Shown piece by piece: positions 26,491 through 35,541 of a stretch of DNA of 64,000 nt. The position numbers and the translations under genes are program-made. The stretch is from CAYJAD01 sp964368075 (GTDB lineage Bacteria > Desulfobacterota > Desulfovibrionia > Desulfovibrionales > Desulfovibrionaceae). Position 1 is the stretch's first letter. Every line of letters starts with the position of its first letter. The stretch lies in contig CAYJAD010000005.1 of the NCBI GenBank assembly GCA_964368075.1, positions 1 to 64,000 on the forward strand. The letters are read 5' to 3'. The notes under the pieces were generated by a model. That model saw nothing but the letters and a program-made list of their open reading frames with translations. It was not told the origin of the DNA and searched no databases.

Positions 26491-26653
26491 GTATAGTCAT
26501 AGCTCAAGACAGTCTTGATGTAAATGAACTTTATGAATAAGGGCTTTTATTTTGTATGTTTTTTAATGCTGATGATTGTAATAATTAAAGCGCTTAAAGT
26601 CCCTCTTCTCATCTCAAGCATATAATCAATCAATGCTTCCCTAGGGAATATTT

Positions 26654-26675
26654 TGCCTTGGAATATTTTTTGCAT
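26654..26675 (+). promoter_or_regulatory. Sigma-54-like promoter
   Basis: CTTGG and TTTGCAT place GG (26660-26661) and GC (26672-26673) exactly ten bases apart, the hallmark spacing of -24/-12 promoters. It lies 46 bases before the ATG of the Gly-rich protein. The -24 box lacks the usual CAC, so this is tentative. Confidence 0.45.
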
Positions 26676-26718
26676 AAAAAGAAACTGCTAGGAAATATTT
26701 TCACAAAGGATGTAAAAC

Positions 26719-27228
26719 ATGAATATTTCAAACGTATTTGATGTTAATAATGTTTATGGAATGAATGCCGTAGATAACGTGCAAACAGAAAAAGCCGCGA
26801 CAGAGCAAAAAAACACTACTTCTGGAGATACAGTCTCTATATCTGCTGAAGCTCGTAACTTCTTTGCGCAAATGCAATCGGCCAGTGCAAATACTAGCAC
26901 TGAAACAGTGTTAGAAAATAGCAATGGAGAGGCCATGGCTATTGAAGGTGCTGAAAGCCAAACTTTGGAAAGCAATTCTGTAGTTGCAAGTCAAGGCACT
27001 GAGGAACAAGGTGGTAATGGCGGCGGCAGCGGCGGCGGTGGCGGCGGCGGTAGCAGTGATGAAGAGTCTACCTCTGAAGAAAGCTTGCAAAGCGAAATTG
27101 CTTCTGTAACAGCTCGCTTAAGCCAAGCCAGAGCCAGTGCAGAAGAAAGCGGTGATTCATCGCAAGTAAGTGCTTTGATGGCAGAGTTAGCCACTTTGGA
27201 AGCAGAGCTTAGTGCCCTTTCTGCATAA
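26719..27228 (+). CDS. Low-complexity Gly-rich protein with coiled-coil end
   Basis: This 169-residue protein has no signal peptide. It has an N-terminal asparagine-rich part, a DTVSISAEARNFF motif (about residues 37-49) like that seen in several small Desulfovibrio cell-surface or flagella-related proteins, a glycine/serine linker (about 98-115) and a C-terminal heptad-like coiled coil (about 122-167). Function unknown. AAGGA precedes the ATG and a sigma-54-like promoter lies upstream, which would fit flagellar-type control. Confidence 0.65.
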   Translation: MNISNVFDVNNVYGMNAVDNVQTEKAATEQKNTTSGDTVSISAEARNFFAQMQSASANTSTETVLENSNGEAMAIEGAESQTLESNSVVASQGTEEQGGNGGGSGGGGGGGSSDEESTSEESLQSEIASVTARLSQARASAEESGDSSQVSALMAELATLEAELSALSA

Positions 27229-27327
27229 AAACATAGCCCCAAAAAATCTATTTTACGCATGTACTGACTCTAGGGCGCTACCAGACAAATACATTTTTTG
27301 TGCAATGCATACGCCTTTAGCGGGCTG

Positions 27328-27371
27328 TTGAAAAAGTGTAAGATGCAATAAAGTAACTTACACTTTTTCAA
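27328..27371. terminator. Perfect 15-bp inverted repeat between convergent genes
   Basis: Arms TTGAAAAAGTGTAAG (27328-27342) and CTTACACTTTTTCAA (27357-27371) form a hairpin between the Gly-rich protein gene and dgt. The A/T-rich arm ends can serve as T run in either direction. Confidence 0.6.
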
Positions 27372-27424
27372 TGGGGCATTGCCCACTCAATCGAAGTAAA
27401 AAAACAAATAATTTTCATTTATTA

Positions 27425-28765
27425 CTAGTATTTATCAAAAATAGACCCTTTCCCCGCAAAGAATAATTTTTCGTGTAAGCGCGCCGCTGAGGCGTCTGTC
27501 ATGCACGCAATATAATCACACAGTATACGCATTTGCGCTGCTTCTTCTTTTTCTGCATTGAAAGACTTTTTCACAGCAATGGGCAAAAGCATTTGGGGAT
27601 TGGCAGCAAAAACATCAAAGAGCTCTACCACAATTTTACGTCCTCGAAATTCCAACATCTGTAAGTTAGGTGAAGAAATAATCAAATCAAAAACCAAAGC
27701 ACCCATAAGGTTTTGCAAAGCGGCTGCAGGTGCTTCAAAACGAGCTCGATAATTAATGAGGGGGCAAGGGCTGTCTATACCACTTTCTTCCACTAAGGTA
27801 TGCGTAATAAGATAATGTACTAATTCACCTATGCGGGTTTTGCGTTTATATTCAGCCTTATGGAAAATGTCGTTGGCCACCTGTAAGGACGACAAGTCGC
27901 ATGCGGCAAAAATATCTTCTTTTCCATGCACGTACTCTTCCCACATATCGCGTGTCAACATTCCCATGGCTATGGCATCTTCCAAGTCATGTAAACCATA
28001 AGAAATATCATCGGATAAATCCATAACAGAGGCATCTAATGACATATGCTGCGTTTTTCTATGCCCAGTGGTAGCATGAGCCACACAAAATGCCTCGCGA
28101 AAACTTCCCAAGGGTTCCATAACCCAATCCACCACATCTTGCTCAGTGTCATGATAGCACTTGGGTGGCAATTGCGTTTTAGAATTAAAAAGCCAGCGCG
28201 GATGCGTTTCATTGTTGCCATAAAACTCCGCATTAACTAAGCTCGAGTAGGGGGCGGGATATTTTAACACCCCCAGCAAAAGACGCCGAGTAGCATTGAG
28301 GCCATACTGTTCGGTATAATGCTCTAAGCGTGAAAGAATACGTAAAGTTTGCCCATTCCCTTCAAAGCCACCATATTTACGCATACAAAAATTTAATGCT
28401 GTCTCACCACCGTGCCCATAGGGAGGGTGTCCCAAATCGTGGGCTAGACATATGGCAGAAAGCAAACGCCCATCGGGCAAAGCCTCGGCTATGGGGCTAT
28501 CTGCATGCCTTTTCACCAGAAATTTTATCATACCAGAGCTTACTTGTGCCACTTCCATGGAATGCGTTAAGCGGGTACGATAAAAATCACTTTGTCCAAG
28601 GTCTATAACTTGTGTTTTTGATTGCAAACGCCGAAAAGCCGCTGAGTGAATAATACGCGCATAATCTCTATCCCATGGGGAACGCACATCAAGAGCCCTT
28701 TCAGGCGGAGCCAAGCGCCGCTCTAACCAAGGCTTTTTCCAATCTTTTGACCATGTGTTTTGCAT
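27425..28765 (-). CDS. dgt: dGTPase-like dNTP triphosphohydrolase (HD domain)
   Basis: This 446-residue protein carries the HD phosphohydrolase metal site: RLTHSMEV (His68), LAHDLGHPPYGHGGE (His109-Asp110) and DLSDDISYGLHDLED. Proteins of this type split dNTPs into nucleoside and triphosphate and are tied to dNTP pool control and phage defence. The length and lack of a partner fit the stand-alone bacterial type. GAGG precedes the ATG. The exact nucleotide preference is unknown. Confidence 0.88.
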   Translation of the reverse strand: MQNTWSKDWKKPWLERRLAPPERALDVRSPWDRDYARIIHSAAFRRLQSKTQVIDLGQSDFYRTRLTHSMEVAQVSSGMIKFLVKRHADSPIAEALPDGRLLSAICLAHDLGHPPYGHGGETALNFCMRKYGGFEGNGQTLRILSRLEHYTEQYGLNATRRLLLGVLKYPAPYSSLVNAEFYGNNETHPRWLFNSKTQLPPKCYHDTEQDVVDWVMEPLGSFREAFCVAHATTGHRKTQHMSLDASVMDLSDDISYGLHDLEDAIAMGMLTRDMWEEYVHGKEDIFAACDLSSLQVANDIFHKAEYKRKTRIGELVHYLITHTLVEESGIDSPCPLINYRARFEAPAAALQNLMGALVFDLIISSPNLQMLEFRGRKIVVELFDVFAANPQMLLPIAVKKSFNAEKEEAAQMRILCDYIACMTDASAARLHEKLFFAGKGSIFDKY

Positions 28766-28823
28766 AAAAAAACCTCATATGTCCTTTTGCATGCTACCAG
28801 TAGGCGAAAAAAATGCATATTTT

Positions 28824-28903
28824 CTTGAGGGGGTAAGGGAAACTTTTACCAAAGCCCAAAAGTTTCCCTTACCCTCTCAAACTCTCCCATCCCTTCAAAA
28901 CGC
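28824..28903 (-). repeat. Dispersed GCGTTTTGA hairpin repeat, copy C
   Basis: On the minus strand it reads GCGTTTTGAAGGGATGGGAG, then AGTTTGAGAGGG and a 16-base stem of AAGGGAAACTTTT type paired with AAAAGTTTCCCTTACCCCC. It is close to copy B2 in the leader. It lies in the 309-base gap between divergent dgt and trmFO, where no gene ends. No other feature was seen in that gap. Confidence 0.65.
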
Positions 28904-29074
28904 TTTAAGTATTCCAATATTAAATGTATATTTTTTTTAAAGACTCATGGAAATTAAATTATTATTTTAATCAGCGTTTCCTTGAAAATTTGCCTTTTAC
29001 TATCGTAGTAGACATGCTTGCCCTTTCCATGTAAAATGTCAAGATATTATATAGCATAGATTAGGGAAATTATT

Positions 29075-30448
29075 GTGAAAAATGAAATATATCCATCACG
29101 AATAGCCATCATAGGCGGAGGATTAGCCGGCTCCGAATGCGCACTAACTTTAGCAAGGTATGGCATATCCTCTTGTATTTTTGAACAAAAGCCAATGCAT
29201 ATGTCTCCGGCGCATCAATTACAAGACCTTGCAGAGCTTGTGTGTTCAAATTCCTTGCGTTCCAATGAGTTAGCCTCCGGTATTGGGCTTTTAAAGCAAG
29301 AGTTACGTGAGCTTAACAGTGCATTCATGGCCCATGCCGATGCTACCGCAGTACCCGCTGGAAAGGCGCTTGCTGTAGACAGAGAGCTTTTTGCCAAGAG
29401 CATCACACAAGAAATAACAGAAAATCCACTCATTACGTTGCAGCGTGCTCAAATACAAAGCTTAGAAGATACCGCTTTGGAAGACTTTACTCATGTAATT
29501 TTAGCAGCTGGGCCATTAGCATCTGACAGCTTAGCAGCCTCCTTGGCGACCCATGTACAAGAGCAAGGCGTGGCACAACTTTATTTTTACGACGCTATTG
29601 CCCCCATAATCAGTGCCGACTCTATTAATAGAGATATTGTATTTCGCGCTTCACGGTATCAAGAGCCGGAAGAAGGGGAAATTTCTGGGGAATATCTTAA
29701 CTGCCCGCTAGAAAAAGATGAGTATATTGCCTTTTATGAAGCTTTACTCAATGGCGAAAAAGTACAAGCCAAAGACTTTGAAAAAGAAATACATTTTGAA
29801 GGGTGTATGCCCATAGAAGCTTTAGCCGAACGCGGCATGCGCACATTAACCTTTGGCCCTCTAAAACCTGTAGGCTTTATAGACCCGCGCACAGGACGCC
29901 GCCCTTACGCCGTGATACAATTGCGTACAGAAAACCTTAACGAATCTATGTATAACTTGGTGGGTTGTCAAACAAAGCTCACCTATGCGGCTCAAAAAGA
30001 TATTTTCCGTAAAATACCAGGTTTAGAGCAGGCAGAATTTATTCGCTTTGGCTCCATGCATCGTAATACCTACGTCAATGCACCCAAGGTGCTAGATGAA
30101 CATTTACGTTTACACGGTTGCACTGCAAAAAATATTCATTTGGCAGGACAAATTACCGGTGTTGAAGGTTATGTGGAATCCGCGGCTTGTGGGCATTGGG
30201 TAGCATTGCTTCTTATAGCAGAGCTCCAAGGAAAAACTCTTCACACGCCACCGGTGCAAAGCGCTCTTGGGGCTTTGCTGCAACATTTGCGCACGCCGGT
30301 GAAAAAATTCCAGCCTTCCAATGCTCACTTTGGGCTTATGCCTGAACTGGGTGAGAGAGCGAAGAAAAAAGAACGTAAAGCTATATATAGCCAAAGAGCC
30401 AGAGAGCATTTTGCTACGTGGCTAGCTGAGCATAAAAAAAATTACTAG
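29075..30448 (+). CDS. trmFO: Methylenetetrahydrofolate-tRNA uracil-54 methyltransferase
   Basis: This 457-residue flavoenzyme makes m5U54 in tRNA using methylenetetrahydrofolate. It has the FAD loop IIGGGLAGSECALTLA, the catalytic-region cysteines in LVCSNSLRSNELASG and FEGCMPIEALAERG, and TGVEGYVESAACG near the C-terminus. It starts with ATG... after an AGGGAAATTATT stretch; the listed first codon is GTG at 29075, with a weak ribosome site. The SRP RNA lies downstream on the opposite strand. Confidence 0.95.
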   Translation: MKNEIYPSRIAIIGGGLAGSECALTLARYGISSCIFEQKPMHMSPAHQLQDLAELVCSNSLRSNELASGIGLLKQELRELNSAFMAHADATAVPAGKALAVDRELFAKSITQEITENPLITLQRAQIQSLEDTALEDFTHVILAAGPLASDSLAASLATHVQEQGVAQLYFYDAIAPIISADSINRDIVFRASRYQEPEEGEISGEYLNCPLEKDEYIAFYEALLNGEKVQAKDFEKEIHFEGCMPIEALAERGMRTLTFGPLKPVGFIDPRTGRRPYAVIQLRTENLNESMYNLVGCQTKLTYAAQKDIFRKIPGLEQAEFIRFGSMHRNTYVNAPKVLDEHLRLHGCTAKNIHLAGQITGVEGYVESAACGHWVALLLIAELQGKTLHTPPVQSALGALLQHLRTPVKKFQPSNAHFGLMPELGERAKKKERKAIYSQRAREHFATWLAEHKKNY

Positions 30449-30498
30449 CCAGCATGCTGAATGTAAAGAAGTGATGACTACTTTGTGCCCTTATCTCA

Positions 30499-30580
30499 GT
30501 ACGGCACAATTTTTCAAAAAAGAAAATTTTATATTTTTATTAAGAAGGCATATGTAAAAAAATTGTGCAGAGGTTTTATT
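30499..30580 (+). repeat. AT-rich MITE-like repeat, copy 1
   Basis: Ends GCACAATTTTT (30504-30514) and AAAAAAATTGTGC (30556-30568) are inverted. The inner block CAAAAAAGAAAATTTTATAT and the tail AAAAAAATTGTGCAGAGGTT are found again, on the minus strand, at 51410-51489. The element is non-coding and lies between trmFO and the SRP RNA gene. Confidence 0.65.
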
Positions 30581-30604
30581 TTAGGGCTGTTTTTTTGGGG
30601 TAAA

Positions 30605-30691
30605 AAAAGAAGCTGAGCACCCGTAGCCACCGCTACCGCTGCTTCCTTTCGGACCTGACGGAGTTAACGGTGCTTGCGCCGCTCAGCTTCG
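30605..30691 (-). ncRNA. ffs: Signal recognition particle RNA (small bacterial 4.5S type)
   Basis: On the minus strand the sequence contains the domain IV core GTCAGGTCCGAAAGGAAGCA, the Ffh-binding apical loop. It is closed by long complementary ends GAAGCTGAGC and GCTCAGCTTC (30681-30690 and 30610-30619). A T run follows on the minus strand. The RNA pairs with Ffh to deliver membrane and secreted proteins. A promoter lies directly upstream. Confidence 0.93.
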
Positions 30692-30697
30692 CTCATT

Positions 30698-30726
30698 CCT
30701 ATATACGGCCTTGCGCTCAGCGTCAA
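30698..30726 (-). promoter_or_regulatory. Sigma-70 promoter of the SRP RNA
   Basis: On the minus strand TTGACG (30721-30726) and TATAGG (30698-30703) are 17 bases apart. The predicted start, about seven bases on, falls at the 5' end of the SRP RNA helix. The rest of the 300-base gap before HPr holds an imperfect hairpin at 30862-30896 (TCTCAT...ATGAGA) that may be a leader structure. Confidence 0.7.
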
Positions 30727-30996
30727 GCATGTTTTTGTCCCACTAAAGAATTTAAGGGGCTATATAAGTATTTTTAAATGAATTTTAAGCATAAATAAAG
30801 AAGACTTACGAGTAAAATGGACTGATTTAAAATCAATTATTCAACAAGGAAATAATGTTACTCTCATTATAACTCAGCTTGCGCTGAATTATGAGATGCG
30901 TTCTAGTAGGCTGAATTTTAAGAACACGGTGTAACAAAATTCAGTTTCGCCCTTAAAAAGCAATGTATATAACAACAAATAAAGGAGATGCAATTT

Positions 30997-31254
30997 ATGG
31001 AAACTTTTAACTATGTCATTAAAGATAAACAGGGCATACATGCCCGCCCTGCCGGTATGTTTGTAAAAGAATTACAACAGTTTTCTTGCAATATATCCAT
31101 TCAAAAAGGTGAAAAAAAGGTCGATGGTAAAAAGTTGTTTGCACTTATGAGCCTTGGTTGTAAACAAGGGGATGAAATTACCTTTACCGCAGAAGGTGAC
31201 GATGCCGCCGCCGCTTGTGCTTTGGCCAAAGACTTTTTAGAAAAGAACCTATAA
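30997..31254 (+). CDS. HPr-like phosphocarrier protein lacking Ser46
   Basis: This 85-residue protein starts at ATG 30997 with AAAGGAG (30981-30987) upstream; an ATG at 30988 overlaps that site. It has the phosphorylated His15 in GIHARPAG, and the full HPr fold length. The regulatory serine site (Ser46 in most HPr, as in K-S-L-F) reads DGKKLFAL, giving Lys46. HPr passes phosphate from enzyme I to sugar PTS components. Without Ser46, control by HPr kinase is not expected. No enzyme I or IIA gene lies nearby. Confidence 0.9.
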   Translation: METFNYVIKDKQGIHARPAGMFVKELQQFSCNISIQKGEKKVDGKKLFALMSLGCKQGDEITFTAEGDDAAAACALAKDFLEKNL

Positions 31255-31267
31255 ATTCATTTATTCT

Positions 31268-31322
31268 TCTAAAGGAAAAGCCTAAGTAATCAGCTTTTCC
31301 TTTAGAGAGAAAACGTTTTCTC
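31268..31322. terminator. Terminator-like hairpins after HPr gene
   Basis: Perfect 14-base arms TCTAAAGGAAAAGC (31268-31281) and GCTTTTCCTTTAGA (31293-31306) are followed at once by a 16-base palindrome GAGAAAACGTTTTCTC (31307-31322). They lie between HPr and the convergent pseudouridine synthase gene. The T run is poor, so the second palindrome might be a protein site instead. Confidence 0.5.
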
Positions 31323-31386
31323 AAGCCCTTAACAGCCGTTGAAAAAATTGTTTCAAAAATTTTTTTTAGAACGCGCCAAAAAAAAC

Positions 31387-32391
31387 TTATAAAAAAAAGT
31401 CTTGCACCTGCTCGTGATCATGAAATATTTCTTGCCATGGGGCAGGGCAACGTATTTGTTTTGCTTCGCCACCGCGCAAGGTAAATTCCAATTGCCCGTG
31501 ATGTAGAAGGAAGCTTTCTTCTTGAGGAACCGTGCGTTGAATATAACGCAAATCTTGGAAAAGAGGAAAACCCGCATGGGCGGCATGGGCTCGAATTTGA
31601 TGTCTAGCCCCTTTTTGAATGGTACAGCCCATGAGCGTTAGGGGGGGTGCAGGAAACTCTTGGGGGAAAGCCGGAAAATACTCACGTAAGGCTTCATATT
31701 CTTTGGCGAGAATAGGGCCTAAAGGTTGAAAGTGTGTATGACGCAAAGAGGGGGCTTCTTGTGCAAGCACCTTGGAAATTTTTCTTTTATGTGTATCTAG
31801 CGCATAGCGTACGCAGGTGCTTTTTGTTACTTCTCCTTGCTCTGCATGCACAAGAGCCAGATATTTTTTCTGGCAACGACCGGCATTTTCTAATTCTTGC
31901 CATACATGTACACTGCCTTCAGTTTCAGACACAACCACAATGCCTGAAGTGTGCGCATCAAGCCTGTTGCACACAAAAAAGGGGCGATTTTTAAAATACG
32001 CTAGAGCTAAAATATCTTCTAAGCTTTTACCCCCCCCGGCAATGCGTACCGTGTGCAATCCACTGGGTTTTGCAAAAAAATGCCATTGCATATAAGAACC
32101 TATGCAATAGGGCATATGCAAAGCGGCTAAGGCTCTGTGCAAAGCACTATCTGTATGCGGCCAAGGTGCGTTGCTTTCTTGCGGCTCTACTTCCTTGGGG
32201 CCAAAGCTTATCCTATCGCCTTGGGTAACGGCATGCCCCGCCGAACAGACTTTTCCATTAACTAGCACTTGCCAGCTATCCCAAATACGCCGCCTTTCGC
32301 GCGTAGAAGCATGGGGGAAAAGGGCAAGTAATGCTTTGTCTAAGCGATGCCCGTTTTGCTGCTCTGTTATAATAAGAATAAGTTTTTCCAT
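31387..32391 (-). CDS. RluA-family pseudouridine synthase
   Basis: This 334-residue protein has an N-terminal S4-like RNA-binding part (about residues 14-75, with VNGKVCSAG) and a synthase domain with the RluA catalytic motif NRLDAHTSGIVVVS (catalytic Asp). KKYLALVHAE and GARHQIRAHAAHAG follow in the expected order. It isomerises uridine in rRNA or tRNA; the exact target site is unknown. It is longer than typical RluD because of a linker around residues 195-240. Confidence 0.9.
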   Translation of the reverse strand: MEKLILIITEQQNGHRLDKALLALFPHASTRERRRIWDSWQVLVNGKVCSAGHAVTQGDRISFGPKEVEPQESNAPWPHTDSALHRALAALHMPYCIGSYMQWHFFAKPSGLHTVRIAGGGKSLEDILALAYFKNRPFFVCNRLDAHTSGIVVVSETEGSVHVWQELENAGRCQKKYLALVHAEQGEVTKSTCVRYALDTHKRKISKVLAQEAPSLRHTHFQPLGPILAKEYEALREYFPAFPQEFPAPPLTLMGCTIQKGARHQIRAHAAHAGFPLFQDLRYIQRTVPQEESFLLHHGQLEFTLRGGEAKQIRCPAPWQEIFHDHEQVQDFFL

Positions 32392-32497
32392 GAGAATATA
32401 TTATAAAGTAAATGGTTATGGAGAAAGCATAAGAAAATCCTGTATCTCTAATTTTTAAAGGGAGGAGAGAGAATAGAAACTCCCTCCTCCATAAAAA

Positions 32498-35428
32498 TTA
32501 GAGTAACTTTTCTACATGCCAGTTTTCTTCTTGCGCTGTTTTTTGTGCAAGGCTGCCGCCAAGTACGCAAGTGCGACCATGAGTACGCACCTCATCCATA
32601 ATTTCTGCAAAATCATGAAAATGCTGCTTGGTAGTAGCAAGTACCTCATCGCGCATTTTTTGGCGGGCTTCATCGTCATCGCCGCACAGATATCGACTTA
32701 GTGAGGCACTGCCTTTGGCATCGGGAAGAAGATAAGTATCTAGGTCGCCAATGGCTCCCACAATGGCGCCAGACAAAGTGCGCGCATCAGGGTTAAAGGC
32801 TCGCAAGTAGTCAGAGGTGGCATCATAGGTTTGCAAAGTGCCTTTTACGGCGGGGTCCCGATAAGAAGCTTGCACAAGGGTACCACTGAGCCGGTCTAAA
32901 GCGCAAAATGCACCATAGGCGCCACCGAGTACACGTACTTTTTCCCAGAGATATCCCATGCGTAGATGACGCAAAATTACCAGTGCCGAGCCGTGGAAAT
33001 TGTAACCTAATTCATATAAATTTGCACCCTTGGCCACATAGTTAATTTGGGTTGGTGCGGTAAAGGCTTCAGCTGTGGGCAGTGCTGGGCAGTGCCACGG
33101 AGCCGTCGCAAGCAGTTCTTTTTGTGGCAGGGCGCGCATAAGTGATGCGGCTTTGTCTTCAATATGGCGAAGGCTTGAGGCGTCGGCGGTGCTGTCCACA
33201 AGGCAGGTGTTGCCACGTACGATGAGCCCATAAACTTCTTGTAGATCCGCAAGAAGTTCAGGCCAATTATCTTCTGCCTTTTGGTGTAATTGACGCACGG
33301 CCTTTAAATAACTAATACCGCCGGTGAGTTCTTCTAACCAGCCGGTTTGTGTATAACTGGCACGAATTCTAGAGGAAACAGCGCCATGTCCCGCAGCCAC
33401 AAGGCCATGTTCCATACGTGCTTTAGCTTCAAGAAGCATTTGGCAGAAGCGTTCTTGTTGGTCAAAGTTAGGGTTCAATAAAATTTCGTGTAAAATATCA
33501 AAAAGCGCATTGACTTTATCGCGCACAGCTTTGCCGCCTACAGAAAGATAGGTGAGGGGGGCTTTGCTTTGGCTATGTGTGCTTAAAAGAGGGTGAGCGC
33601 CTACACCACCGGTATGTGCCGCTATGCGCATACCCATGCTGACAAAATCGTACTTTTTGGTACCCATTTCCAAAAGTGCACGCCCTAAAAGTGGCACAAG
33701 CGGCATAAGACGCTCGGGCACAGAGGTAAGGGGCAAGAGAAGGTTTACATAGGCTACCCCTGAGGTGTCTAAATCGTGGGCAATAAAGGTATGAGAAGGT
33801 ACGTCTTTTTGTTGCTTTACCTCTATAGGGAGAGGAACATTGCGCAGGGGCAAGTCTTCCACGCCAATACAAGGAATGGTGGCTAAAGCCTTGGGGCTGT
33901 CGGCAGCGGCTTGTAATGCTTGTAAACGCTGAGTTTCTTTTACAAGTTCTTTGCGCTCATTGGGGCTGCAGGCAGCTTGAATGCGTGCTAGATGCGCTTC
34001 TTCTTCCTCTTGGCGCTTTTGTTCAAGGGTCGCATCGGGCAATAAAATAACCGTGCTGCGATGTTCATTATTTAAGAACCATTCTTTAAGGCAGTTTTCA
34101 AAAATTCTTTCCCCTTGAGCTAAGCGTTCTTTAATTTCGGCTAGCGGTTTTTCCCATGCTAAGGAGGCTAAAGGGTCGCCGTCATAGAGCCATGTGGAAA
34201 GGCTTTGCACCATGGCAGATAAGCCACGGGGGAAGCGGCCGGAATTATTTTCACGTAAATGAAATTCCACACTGTTTACGGCAGCTTCGATGGCATTTTG
34301 GTCTATGCCTTGTATTTCAAGGTCAGCAAGGCTGGCAAGGGTTTCATAAATGAGCATTTCTGCTTCGGAAATATCTCGCGGACGCACGCCCTTCATACCC
34401 ACAGAGTAATACATTTGGCGCAGGTCGCTTTCAAGGCCAATGCCGGCGGTGTCTTCTCCAAGGCCAGATTCAATAAGGGCTTTGCGTAAAGGTGAGCCGG
34501 GCAAGCCTTCTAAAATATGCTCCAGCATTTCAAGAATAAGGGCTTGTGTGGTATTTGCGGTTTCACAAAGCAACCAGTTAACGGTGAACAGCGCCTTGCT
34601 GTTTTCTTCGCTACTGGCGTAGGGTACTTCAATATGTCTTGGCATATCTAGCTTTTTTTGCAAGGGAATGGCAGATTGTGCTTTTTGTTCTGCTGGTAAA
34701 GCCTTAAAGCGCGCAAGTTCTGCCCCTATGATGTCAAGACGTTTTCCTTCCTCGTCATCGCCCCAAAAGAAAAATCGCGCATTGGAAGGATGATAGTAGG
34801 TTGAGTGAAAATTCTTAAAGGCTTCATAGGTGAGAGTTAAGATACTCTTGGGATGTCCGCCAGAATCAAGGCTGTAAATCATATCCGGAAACATGGATTG
34901 TTGCGATTGCTCTGCTAGAATAGAATCGGGCGAAGAATACACCCCTTTCATTTCATTATAGACTACGCCTTTGAAAATCCAAGGTTCATCGGCACTTTCT
35001 GCTTCCACGTGCCAGCCTTCTTGGCGAAAAATATCTTCAGTAATACGCGGGTGAAAAACTGCGTCAATGTATACATCCACAAGGTTATAAAAATCTTGCG
35101 TATTGGTGCTTGCCACAGGGTAGCATGTTTTATCCGGAAAAGTGAAAGCATTTAAAAAGGTTTGTAATGAACCTTTTAACAATTCCACAAAAGGTTCACG
35201 TACAGGATATTTTTCTGAACCGCACAGGACAGAGTGTTCTAAAATATGCGCCACGCCAGAAGAATCCGGCGGTGGTGTGCGCAAAGTGACGCCAAAGCAT
35301 TTATTTTCATCGTTATTACTAATGGAAAGCACTTCGGCGCCGGTGGCAATGTGTTTCCATAATTTGGCTGTACCTGAAACTTCTTGGACATATTCTTCGC
35401 GAAGTAAAGTAAAATCTTGTGTATACAT
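32498..35428 (-). CDS. M16C presequence-protease-like zinc peptidase
   Basis: This 976-residue protein matches the PreP/Cym1 group of insulinase-family proteases. The inverted zinc motif HILEHSVLCGS (HxxEH at 61-65) is followed about 75 residues later by the third ligand region VVYNEMKGVYSS. M16C-associated and C-terminal halves are present, so the clam-shaped two-lobe protein looks complete. No signal peptide is seen, so it is probably cytoplasmic and degrades short peptides. It lies 113 bases after cobS. Confidence 0.93.
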   Translation of the reverse strand: MYTQDFTLLREEYVQEVSGTAKLWKHIATGAEVLSISNNDENKCFGVTLRTPPPDSSGVAHILEHSVLCGSEKYPVREPFVELLKGSLQTFLNAFTFPDKTCYPVASTNTQDFYNLVDVYIDAVFHPRITEDIFRQEGWHVEAESADEPWIFKGVVYNEMKGVYSSPDSILAEQSQQSMFPDMIYSLDSGGHPKSILTLTYEAFKNFHSTYYHPSNARFFFWGDDEEGKRLDIIGAELARFKALPAEQKAQSAIPLQKKLDMPRHIEVPYASSEENSKALFTVNWLLCETANTTQALILEMLEHILEGLPGSPLRKALIESGLGEDTAGIGLESDLRQMYYSVGMKGVRPRDISEAEMLIYETLASLADLEIQGIDQNAIEAAVNSVEFHLRENNSGRFPRGLSAMVQSLSTWLYDGDPLASLAWEKPLAEIKERLAQGERIFENCLKEWFLNNEHRSTVILLPDATLEQKRQEEEEAHLARIQAACSPNERKELVKETQRLQALQAAADSPKALATIPCIGVEDLPLRNVPLPIEVKQQKDVPSHTFIAHDLDTSGVAYVNLLLPLTSVPERLMPLVPLLGRALLEMGTKKYDFVSMGMRIAAHTGGVGAHPLLSTHSQSKAPLTYLSVGGKAVRDKVNALFDILHEILLNPNFDQQERFCQMLLEAKARMEHGLVAAGHGAVSSRIRASYTQTGWLEELTGGISYLKAVRQLHQKAEDNWPELLADLQEVYGLIVRGNTCLVDSTADASSLRHIEDKAASLMRALPQKELLATAPWHCPALPTAEAFTAPTQINYVAKGANLYELGYNFHGSALVILRHLRMGYLWEKVRVLGGAYGAFCALDRLSGTLVQASYRDPAVKGTLQTYDATSDYLRAFNPDARTLSGAIVGAIGDLDTYLLPDAKGSASLSRYLCGDDDEARQKMRDEVLATTKQHFHDFAEIMDEVRTHGRTCVLGGSLAQKTAQEENWHVEKLL

Positions 35429-35541
35429 GAAACCCTTCTTAATACACTAAAAAAGCAGCCCTTATGGAGTGCCTAGTGGTATGGTTATGCGTTATTTATA
35501 ATGCCTAAAATTTCTTGAGCTGTGCAGAAATATCAATTGTT

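Noticed and set aside
27001..27060. GGC-repeat tract as a phase-variable microsatellite
   Set aside because: The codons are mixed (GGC/GGT/AGC) and the tract is an ordinary glycine linker, not a uniform repeat.
26991..27260. Minus-strand frame with a polyproline run
   Set aside because: It is the antisense of the glycine linker in the plus-strand Gly-rich protein gene; no ribosome site.
28766..29074. Small gene between dgt and trmFO
   Set aside because: The open frame at 28755-28940 overlaps hairpin repeat C and the start of dgt and has no ribosome site.
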